A stretch of DNA of 7,154 nt from Ferruginibacter sp. (GTDB lineage Bacteria; Bacteroidota; Bacteroidia; Chitinophagales; Chitinophagaceae): positions 1 through 7,154 of the forward strand of contig JANXOQ010000525.1 of assembly GCA_025357775.1 (NCBI GenBank), in the 5' to 3' direction. The position numbers and the translations under genes are program-made. This document shows, piece by piece, positions 1 to 4,972 of this stretch. Each line of letters opens with the position of its first letter. The first letter of the stretch is position 1. The notes beneath the pieces were generated by a model, which saw only the letters and a list, made by a program, of their open reading frames with translations, was not told where the DNA came from and ran no database searches.

Positions 1-534
1 AGAAATATAATGGCTATCATCTACATTTACCACATGCAAATTTGGTTTAAAATCTGTTAAAACTCTTTTCACAGCTATTAAAACTGGTGTATCTTCTACA
101 TCCTTCATTTCAGAAGCAATCATTACATGCTCAATTTTGGTATAAAAAGCATCAGCTGGTATTATTAAGACGGGGCATACATTTTTTTCAGCCATTTTTA
201 AAGTATTAGAACCAGAAAAACGTTGTGCCAATGCAGACTTCCCAGTAAGACCCATCACAATCATGTAAGTTGCTCTTACATGACAAAAAGCAGTAAGACT
301 TTCTATAAAATCAGCACCAGATTCATTTAATATTTCAATATTTTGGTTTAGTGCTTGCAACTCTGTTTGTAGTACTGCAAGGTAATTATTGGCAATGGTT
401 TCGTCCTCACTAGCATTGTAAAAATGATATAAAATTATATTTATGTCTTCTTTGTTTGCATACATTTTTGCCGCATAATGGGCCGCATTAAAAGATGTTT
501 CAGAAAAATCTATTGGTACAACAATATTTATCAT
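1..534 (-). CDS. Universal stress protein, tandem UspA type (C-terminus beyond the left edge)
   Basis: The reverse strand from ATG at 534-532 is open for 178 codons to the window edge, so only the C-terminal part is missing. The N-terminus has the UspA beta1 signature V-V-P-I-D-F-S with Asp9, which contacts adenine in ATP-binding members. At G95-x2-G98-x9-G108-S109 the protein has a complete G-2x-G-9x-G-(S/T) nucleotide-binding motif, followed by the typical C-P-V-L-I-I-P strand that closes domain 1. From about residue 137 (I-E-H-V-M-I-A-S) a second Usp repeat begins and is cut by the edge, suggesting a family length of about 270-280 residues. It is probably a cytoplasmic stress protein that binds ATP through its first domain; the physiological role is not deducible. 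It is transcribed divergently from the gene at 864. No SD is seen before the start. Confidence 0.9.
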   Translation of the reverse strand, partial: MINIVVPIDFSETSFNAAHYAAKMYANKEDINIILYHFYNASEDETIANNYLAVLQTELQALNQNIEILNESGADFIESLTAFCHVRATYMIVMGLTGKSALAQRFSGSNTLKMAEKNVCPVLIIPADAFYTKIEHVMIASEMKDVEDTPVLIAVKRVLTDFKPNLHVVNVDDSHYIS

Positions 535-548
535 TTTTTATTTTTTTA

Positions 549-580
549 CAAAATAAGTTATTTTATATTAATGAAGCAAA
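549..580 (-). promoter_or_regulatory. Possible Bacteroidetes-type promoter of the universal stress protein gene
   Basis: On the reverse strand TTTG (580-577) is followed after 21 bases by TATTTTG (555-549). Bacteroidetes sigma-A promoters have a -33 TTG and a -7 TAnnTTTG box about 17-23 bases apart; the -7 box here is one base short. It would give a leader of roughly 10 bases. Such AT-rich matches arise easily by chance. Confidence 0.3.
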
Positions 581-794
581 TCGATTACACATAAATCGTA
601 CATATTTAAAAAAAGGATATGAAGAATGTATTTATTGTAAGTATTGACTAATACTAAATTATTACATTTAAATACGTTAAGAGTGTATGAGATTAAAAAC
701 TAAAACAATTTTAAATTGAAATTTTTAAATTACAGTTTTACAAAACATGTAAGAACAAAAGGGCTAAATATAAAAAATTAGGCCTTGTCAAATA

Positions 795-824
795 TTTGGT
801 ACAATTATTGCAACTCTACATTTT
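795..824 (+). promoter_or_regulatory. Possible promoter of the beta-barrel protein gene
   Basis: TTTG at 795-798 is followed after 18 bases by TACATTTT at 817-824, which matches five of the six fixed positions of the Bacteroidetes -7 box TAnnTTTG. Transcription would start near 830, leaving a leader of about 30 bases before ATG 864. Support is by motif and position only. Confidence 0.4.
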
Positions 825-863
825 TTAAAAATCAGCACATTTTATAACTAATAAAACAACTAC

Positions 864-1340
864 ATGAAGCAATCATTTATTCTTTTTTCAACATTCTTTA
901 TTTTTTTAGTATCAACTACAAATGCACAAAAATACAACGAAGGCAGTAGTTATACATCTGCAATTGGTATTAAATTTCTAGATGGTGCAGGTATCTCTTT
1001 TAAACATTTCATAAATGACAATGCTGCAATAGAGGGTATTGGCTTTTTTGGGGGAGGTGGTGCAAGAATAACTGGCTTATACGAAATACATTTTGATATC
1101 GAATCTGTAGATGGATTGAAATGGTATGTGGGACCGGGTGCGCACGTAGGTTTCTATAAAAATATTGGGGTCGTAGGTAATAGTAGTTTTATTGGTGTAG
1201 ATGGTGTGCTTGGTCTAGATTATAAAGTAAAGAATGCACCGCTTAATCTTTCATTAGATTGGCAACCAACATTTGAGTTTGGTTTAAATAGAGGCTTTAT
1301 AGGCAGCTGGGGTGGATTTGGAGTTAGATATACTTTTTAA
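864..1340 (+). CDS. Small secreted outer-membrane beta-barrel-like protein
   Basis: The 158-residue product starts with a signal peptide: M-K-Q, a hydrophobic run rich in Phe and Leu to residue 18, and a likely signal peptidase I cut after Ala21 (T-T-N-A|Q). The mature part of about 137 residues alternates short polar and hydrophobic/aromatic stretches typical of beta-strands, is rich in Gly, has a W-Y-V-G-P-G-A-H-V-G-F-Y strand near residues 88-99, and ends in G-V-R-Y-T-F. A C-terminal Phe is the usual recognition mark for BAM-inserted barrels. The size would suit a barrel of roughly eight strands. This resembles the many small porin/OmpW-like proteins of Bacteroidetes; substrate and role are unknown. 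The start is supported by the signal peptide directly after it; there is no SD. A hairpin terminator follows the stop by 30 bases, so it is probably monocistronic. Confidence 0.75.
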   Translation: MKQSFILFSTFFIFLVSTTNAQKYNEGSSYTSAIGIKFLDGAGISFKHFINDNAAIEGIGFFGGGGARITGLYEIHFDIESVDGLKWYVGPGAHVGFYKNIGVVGNSSFIGVDGVLGLDYKVKNAPLNLSLDWQPTFEFGLNRGFIGSWGGFGVRYTF

Positions 1341-1370
1341 AAAATATTTCCTTTTTATTTTTTTATATTA

Positions 1371-1399
1371 TAGTGTGTAATTTTACGCACTATTTTTTT
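1371..1399 (+). terminator. Rho-independent terminator after the beta-barrel gene
   Basis: TAGTGTGTA (1371-1379) pairs with TACGCACTA (1384-1392) with one G-U wobble, around a 4-base AATT loop, and is followed by seven T (1393-1399). This is a convincing intrinsic terminator for the gene ending at 1340. It ends only 10 bases before the next start codon (1410), which is unusual. The upstream flank is T-rich rather than A-rich, so it should work in one direction only. Confidence 0.8.
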
Positions 1400-1409
1400 A
1401 ATCTTTTTT

Positions 1410-1742
1410 ATGAAACATTTTATTTTTCTATCATCATTAATATGCATTACCTGTTTTTCTTTTGCGCAAGATAAAGTTATTCCTTTTTCAAAAATAAACA
1501 AGGCTTTGCCTTTGCAAACGGTTGAAGTTTCTTGCGGACAATGTCAATTTAAAATGGAGGGAAAAGGATGTAACCTTGCGGTAAAAATAAAGGGTAAAAC
1601 TTATTTTGTGGATGGTACAAATATAGATGCCTATGGAGATGCGCATAGCGATGATGGATTTTGCAAAGCTATTCGTAAAGGAAAAGTGCAAGGAAAAATA
1701 GTAGAAAATCGGTTTAAAATTTCTTACTTAAAATTATTATAA
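1410..1742 (+). CDS. Secreted four-cysteine protein, DUF6370 type
   Basis: The 110-residue product has a signal peptide (residues 1-19, cut at F-S-F-A|Q-D). Cys12 and Cys15 lie inside the signal and do not form a good lipobox. The mature part contains V-E-V-S-C42-G-Q-C45, then G-K-G-C54-N-L-A-V, the segment Y-F-V-D-G-T, and D-A-H79-S-D-D-G-F-C85-x-A-I-R. From memory this pattern matches the DUF6370 family, uncharacterised small exported proteins. CxxC plus two further Cys and a conserved His suggest a metal site or two disulfides in the periplasm; that is inference. Signal peptide and family length support the start; no SD is present. The gene lies just after a terminator and 91 bases before tcdA, with no evident functional link to either. 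Confidence 0.75.
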   Translation: MKHFIFLSSLICITCFSFAQDKVIPFSKINKALPLQTVEVSCGQCQFKMEGKGCNLAVKIKGKTYFVDGTNIDAYGDAHSDDGFCKAIRKGKVQGKIVENRFKISYLKLL

Positions 1743-1833
1743 ATCGCTTGACTGTTGTTGTTTTATCTATTCGTAAAATTAGACGCTTCATCAAAAGCTA
1801 TATAAATTAACATAGCATTACTTTCACTTAAAT

Positions 1834-2565
1834 ATGACAACAGATTTTTCTTGGCTAAGCAGAACAGAACTTTTAATAGGCAAAACAGCTTTAAAAACCT
1901 TAGCAAAAAGCCACGTAATGATAGTAGGGCTTGGTGGAGTAGGCTCTTTTGCAGCGGAGTTTATTTGCAGAGCTGGCATTGGTAAAATGACAATAATAGA
2001 TGGAGATGTTGTAGACTCGACTAATAGAAATAGACAACTACCTGCTTTTGCTACAAACCTTGGCCAGTCAAAAGCGCTTATAATGGCGGAAAGATTAAAA
2101 GCCATAAACCCAGAACTTGAATTAAATGTAATACAGTCATTTATTAACCCCGAAATGGTGAATGACTTATTAATGATTGCGCCAACATATTTGATTGATG
2201 CAATAGATAGCATTACTCCAAAACTTACTTTTATTACAAAAGCTTACGAATTAAAAATACCTATGGTTAGTAGCATGGGTGCAGGTGGTAAACTAGACCC
2301 AACTCAATTACAAATTGCAGATATTTCTAAAACACATCATTGTGTTTTTGCACAACAAATACGAAAAGTACTCAAACGCAATTATAATATTTATACTGGC
2401 ATTAAATGTGTTTTTTCGCCAGAAGTACCAAAAAAAGAAAGTTTAATAATGACAGATGGAAACAATTATAAAAAATCTGCTTACGGTACAATTTCATATT
2501 TACCAGCAGTATTTGGAGCAGTGTGTGCAAGCGTTGTTATTAAAGATTTGATAGGGGGCGAGTAG
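1834..2565 (+). CDS. tcdA: tRNA threonylcarbamoyladenosine dehydratase (ThiF/E1-like)
   Basis: The 243-residue protein is an E1/ThiF-fold enzyme. R10-T-E-L-L-I-G is the usual N-terminal signature. V31-G-L-G-G-V-G-S38 is the ATP-binding glycine loop, followed by I-I-D56-G-D58 and the arginine motif N64-R-N-R-Q68. K80 (G-Q-S-K) and D122-A-I-D125 are further adenylation residues. The later segment G-A-G-G-K-L-D-P-T followed by D-I-S-K-T is characteristic of the TcdA (YgdL/CsdL) branch rather than MoeB or ThiF. No zinc-binding CxxC pairs are seen, also as in TcdA. The enzyme uses ATP to cyclise t6A at position 37 of ANN-decoding tRNAs to ct6A, aiding decoding. The hydrophobic C-terminus (about residues 221-241) resembles the membrane-associated tail of E. 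coli TcdA. Length is close to the family's 240-270. The start is supported by family alignment from memory; no SD. Confidence 0.9.
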   Translation: MTTDFSWLSRTELLIGKTALKTLAKSHVMIVGLGGVGSFAAEFICRAGIGKMTIIDGDVVDSTNRNRQLPAFATNLGQSKALIMAERLKAINPELELNVIQSFINPEMVNDLLMIAPTYLIDAIDSITPKLTFITKAYELKIPMVSSMGAGGKLDPTQLQIADISKTHHCVFAQQIRKVLKRNYNIYTGIKCVFSPEVPKKESLIMTDGNNYKKSAYGTISYLPAVFGAVCASVVIKDLIGGE

Positions 2566-2655
2566 GAATTCGCTTTCAGCTAATTCTCGGCTTATTTAAT
2601 TGAAGGTGAATTTCTAAAAAAGCATCTATTAAATAGTCATTAATTTTTCTTTTAT

Positions 2656-2672
2656 CGTTTTACAATAAAACG
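2656..2672 (+). terminator. Weak hairpin downstream of tcdA, possible terminator
   Basis: CGTTTTA (2656-2662) and TAAAACG (2666-2672) form a perfect 7-bp stem with a CAA loop, followed by TTTATTAAA. The stem is mostly A-T and the T-run is interrupted, so as an intrinsic terminator it is weak. It lies 90 bases after the tcdA stop. Confidence 0.3.
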
Positions 2673-2722
2673 TTTATTAAATTCCATTTTACAATTTGCA
2701 AAAAATAATAAAAGAAATATAG

Positions 2723-2746
2723 ATGATATGTGCAGCGCCATATCAT
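2723..2746. repeat. Inverted repeat with GC-rich loop upstream of prfB
   Basis: ATGATATG (2723-2730) and CATATCAT (2739-2746) are perfect 8-base arms around TGCAGCGC, a GC-rich loop in very AT-rich surroundings. No T-run follows, so it is not a terminator. It could be an operator or an RNA hairpin in the prfB leader, 130 bases before the start. Function unknown. Confidence 0.45.
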
Positions 2747-2876
2747 ATTAATCTGTGTAGTTATGTTATTACAAGTAAGAATGAAAAGTAATTAATTTTT
2801 AAAGCAGTATTTATAATTATGTCCAAACAATAATTAAACAAAAACCATTACAACATTTATCCCCTAATTTCGCTGT

Positions 2877-3963
2877 ATGACGATAGAACAAATAAAGGCT
2901 CTGAGAGACCGCATAACGGTTTTGAAGAGATTTCTTTGATGTAGAAAACAGAACATCTAAAATAGCTAACGATAAACAACTTTCCCTTTCCCCAGGTTTT
3001 TGGGATGATAACACAAGGGCTACTTCCATTTTAAAAGAAACTAAAGTAAATGAGTTTTGGGTAAATATGTACTACAGTACAGATACAGCTGTGGAGGATT
3101 TTGCTGTGCTTTTTGAATTTTGGAAAGCAGGCGATATTACCGAAGAAGAAGTGAGAGAAGCATTTGATTATGCAAAAATCAAAATAGAAGAAGCTGAATT
3201 TAAAAGTACACTTAACGAACCCGAAGACGAACTTACCGCCATGCTACAAATAAATAGTGGAGCAGGTGGTACTGAAAGCCAAGACTGGGCAGAAATGCTA
3301 GCACGCATGTTTCGCATGTATGGTGAAAAACAAGGGTGGACAGTTACTGAAATGGACTGGCAATGGGGTGATGGTGCTGGTATAAAAACATGCACTTATA
3401 AAATTGAAGGCGCTTTTGCATATGGTTTTTTAAAGAGTGAAAGTGGCGTGCATCGCTTGGTGCGTATATCGCCATTTGATAGCGCAGCCCGCCGTCACAC
3501 TAGCTTTGTGAGTGTTTATGTGTATCCATTGGTAGATAATACTATAGAAATAAATATAAACCCTGCCGATGTAAAAATGGAAACCAGTAGGAGTGGAGGT
3601 GCAGGTGGACAGAACGTAAACAAAGTGGAAACAAAAGTAATGCTTACTCATATTCCTACGGGTATAGTGGTAGTTTGCCAGCAAGATAGAAGCCAGCTAG
3701 GCAATAGAGAACTTGCTATGCAAATGCTAAAGAGTAGGTTGTACGAAATAGAATTACAAAAACGCAATGAGATAAAAGATGCCAATAATAGTAAGAAGAA
3801 AAAAATAGAATGGGGAAGTCAAATTCGTAGCTATGTTTTTCATCCATACAAAATGATAAAAGACCACCGTACCGATTATGAGGTAGGAAACGTAGGTCCA
3901 GTAATGGATGGAGAGATTGATGGATTTATAAAGGCTTATTTAATGGCGGAGAAAGAAGAATAA
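2877..3963 (+). CDS. prfB: Peptide chain release factor 2, expressed by programmed +1 frameshift
   Basis: RF2 recognises UGA and UAA and triggers release of the finished peptide. ATG 2877 opens a 20-codon frame (M-T-I-E-Q-I-K...K-R-F-L) ending at UGA 2937-2939. Skipping one base at CTT-T continues as D-V-E-N-R in the frame that runs without stop to TAA at 3961-3963. The joined product is 361 residues, the usual RF2 length. The shifted frame carries S-P-G-F-W-D (family N-terminal domain), the stop-codon reading tripeptide S198-P-F200, which marks RF2 rather than RF1, and the catalytic G243-G-Q245 loop in G-G-A-G-G-Q-N-V-N. The C-terminal W-G-S-Q-I-R-S-Y-V motif is intact. An in-frame TAA at 2865-2867 fixes 2877 as the only upstream ATG. 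A call starting at 3067 would lose 63 residues and is not the true start. This is autoregulation, not a broken gene: low RF2 lets the UGA wait and favours shifting. Confidence 0.95.
2925..2940 (+). promoter_or_regulatory. RF2 recoding site (+1 frameshift signal)
   Basis: The slippery CTT-TGA lies at 2934-2939, with T as the base after the stop (2940). The leucine tRNA on CTT re-pairs with TTT (2935-2937) and reading resumes at GAT (2938). In E. coli an SD-like AGGGGG stands three bases before CTT and UGA is followed by C. Here AAGAGA (2925-2930) stands at exactly the same spacing but is a poor match to the anti-SD, and the context is UGAT. The slip site itself is clear; whether the purine run acts as a stimulator is inference. 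Confidence 0.9.
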
Positions 3964-4082
3964 TTTTTGTTTACCAGCATTAAAGCCTTGATGAAACTTT
4001 GGTGGCGTTCGCCTTATCGGCTGATAAAATTCAGTATTTCAATTTGGCTTTTATTGTGGAGTAGATTGTGTAACTTTATAGC
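3964..4082. other. Spacer between prfB and the toxin-antitoxin pair
   Basis: A 119-base gap without a gene. The part at about 3998-4027 is noticeably richer in G and C than its surroundings and holds a small hairpin (TTATC 4014-4018 / GATAA 4023-4027). No T-run follows, so I do not call a terminator. It may mark the left boundary of the inserted cassette, but I see no direct repeat or attachment site that would prove this. Confidence 0.4.
4043..4078 (+). promoter_or_regulatory. Weak candidate promoter of the toxin-antitoxin pair
   Basis: TTTG (4043-4046) and TAACTTTA (4071-4078) resemble the -33 and -7 boxes of Bacteroidetes. The spacing of 24 bases is slightly long, and the predicted start would fall at or just after ATG 4083, implying a leaderless or nearly leaderless mRNA. 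Tentative. Confidence 0.25.
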
Positions 4083-4382
4083 ATGAAAATGGAGAAACCA
4101 ATTCTGGCAAGGCGTATTTTTTGGGATACTGATTTTGATAAATTGGAGTATGATAAAAATTACAAATCAATTATAGCAAGAGTATTTGACAGAGGAGATA
4201 TAGATGATATTCGTCAAGTGCGGCGTTATTACGGAGATGAAAAAGTGATAGAAGCTCTTACTACAGTAAAATATCTGTTTGACGAAACCATACATTTTTG
4301 TGCTGGTATTTTTGAAATTCCAAAAGAAAATTTTAGATGTTACATTTTGAAACAGTCTTACCCAGTACAGTCGGGATTTTAA
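4083..4382 (+). CDS. DUF6922-type protein, putative antitoxin of an AbiEii-like system
   Basis: The 99-residue soluble protein has no signal peptide or membrane segment. The pattern R-R-I-F-W-D-T-D-F-D-K-L at residues 10-21, the middle R-V-F-D-R-G-D-I-D-D-I with R-Y-Y-G, and the end I-P-K-E-N-F-R-C-Y followed by K-Q-x-x-P fit, from memory, the DUF6922 family, small Bacteroidetes proteins usually encoded directly before an AbiEii nucleotidyltransferase. That arrangement is seen here, so an antitoxin role is likely by context. It does not look like the classical AbiEi antitoxin: it is far shorter and I see no winged-helix region. Its last 15 codons overlap the toxin start in another frame, which should couple translation. 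M1 and M3 are alternative starts. Neutralisation mechanism unknown. Confidence 0.75.
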   Translation: MKMEKPILARRIFWDTDFDKLEYDKNYKSIIARVFDRGDIDDIRQVRRYYGDEKVIEALTTVKYLFDETIHFCAGIFEIPKENFRCYILKQSYPVQSGF

Positions 4383-4963
4383 GGGAGTTAATGCTTATAA
4401 AAGAACTATCTGCTTTTAATTTAGTAGGCGGAACAGCTTTATCATTACAATTGGGACACAGAAAATCAGATGATATTGATTTGTTTTTGGATAAGGATTT
4501 TGATAAAAAAGAAATTATTCAAGTATTACAAAAGAATTTTGAAAGCAGATTTGTTTTGAAGTCTAGAGATACAAATCCACTTGGTGTTTTTGGATATATA
4601 GATGATATAAAAGTTGATATTTGTAAACATATTTTCAAAATTGTTGATGATATTGTTGTGGAAGATGGAATAAGAATGTGGTCTATCAAAGAAATTGCAG
4701 CTGCTAAAGTTCATGCAATTTCAAATAGAGCAAGTAAAAAAGATTTTTGGGATATAGATAGAATATTAGATATTTTAACTATTGACGAAATTGCATTTTT
4801 ATATAAAAAAAAATACGAACCACTTTTAGCTATCGGCGTTGCACAAATATTATTGTATTTTGAAGAAGCAAATGAAAGTCAAACTCCAGAATGTTATTTA
4901 GGTAAAACATGGGAGAAAGTTCAGAAAAATATTAAGAAAAAAATAAATTATCAATTTAAATAA
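4337..4963 (+). CDS. AbiEii/AbiGii-family nucleotidyltransferase, putative toxin
   Basis: The 208-residue protein begins M-L-H-F-E-T-V-L-P-S-T, the typical N-terminus of this family, which supports start 4337 although it lies inside the upstream gene. The nucleotidyltransferase core is L-V-G-G-T33-A-L, then G40-H-R-K-S-D-D46-I-D48-L-F, with D94 (K-V-D-I) as the third metal-binding Asp. The family C-terminal motif follows: K124-x6-R131-x3-K135-D-F-W-D139-I. All catalytic positions appear intact, so an active enzyme is expected. AbiEii/MenT-type toxins transfer nucleotides from NTPs, in studied cases to tRNA 3' ends, blocking translation; the target here is unknown. It overlaps the putative antitoxin by 46 bases in a different frame and stops 9 bases before pruA. 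Codon use is very AT-rich with many Lys and Ile, consistent with but not proof of transfer. Confidence 0.88.
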   Translation: MLHFETVLPSTVGILRELMLIKELSAFNLVGGTALSLQLGHRKSDDIDLFLDKDFDKKEIIQVLQKNFESRFVLKSRDTNPLGVFGYIDDIKVDICKHIFKIVDDIVVEDGIRMWSIKEIAAAKVHAISNRASKKDFWDIDRILDILTIDEIAFLYKKKYEPLLAIGVAQILLYFEEANESQTPECYLGKTWEKVQKNIKKKINYQFK

Positions 4964-4972
4964 TTAAAAACT

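Larger units (their letters stand above)
535..863. other. Divergent intergenic region, 329 bases, no gene seen
   Basis: Very AT-rich spacer between the divergent stress-protein and beta-barrel genes, with no credible coding frame or RNA gene. It should carry both promoters (candidates listed separately). It also has two short dyads: CGATT/AATCG around a 7-base spacer (582-598), just upstream of the proposed stress-gene -33 box, and AGTATT/AATACT around GACT (640-655). Either could be a regulator site, but both are short enough to be chance in such sequence. Confidence 0.6.
2566..2876. other. Intergenic region tcdA-prfB, 311 bases, no gene seen
   Basis: AT-rich spacer with in-frame stops throughout and no credible protein, tRNA or riboswitch. 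It should contain the end of the tcdA transcript and the prfB promoter. I found -7-like boxes (for example TAATTTCG at 2865-2872) but no TTG at proper distance, so no promoter is called. Two perfect hairpins at 2656-2672 and 2723-2746 are listed separately. Confidence 0.6.

Noticed and set aside
1743..1833. Terminator or promoter between the DUF6370-type gene and tcdA
   Set aside because: Only 4-bp stems and imperfect box matches are present in this 91-base gap; nothing exceeds chance in AT-rich DNA.
1824..2213. 129-codon open frame on the minus strand over tcdA
   Set aside because: Antisense to the conserved ThiF core with no recognisable product.
2566..2592. Similarity between the GC-richer stretch after tcdA and the one after prfB (both with TTCGC and TCGGCT)
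   Set aside because: The shared blocks are short and differently spaced; not enough to call a repeat family.
2865..2872. TAATTTCG as the -7 box of prfB
   Set aside because: No TTG lies 17-23 bases upstream and transcription would begin inside the coding sequence.
2877..2939. prfB as a pseudogene because of the in-frame TGA
   Set aside because: TGA sits at the classical RF2 recoding site and the rest of the gene is intact, so this is programmed recoding and not decay.
2817..3029. 70-codon open frame on the minus strand over the prfB start
   Set aside because: It covers the RF2 leader and recoding site antisense and has no recognisable product.
3067..3963. A 298-codon frame beginning at ATG 3067 as the full prfB gene
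   Set aside because: The same frame continues upstream with RF2-like sequence to 2938 and joins the 20-codon leader at 2877 through the CTT-TGA slip site; 3067 is an internal Met.
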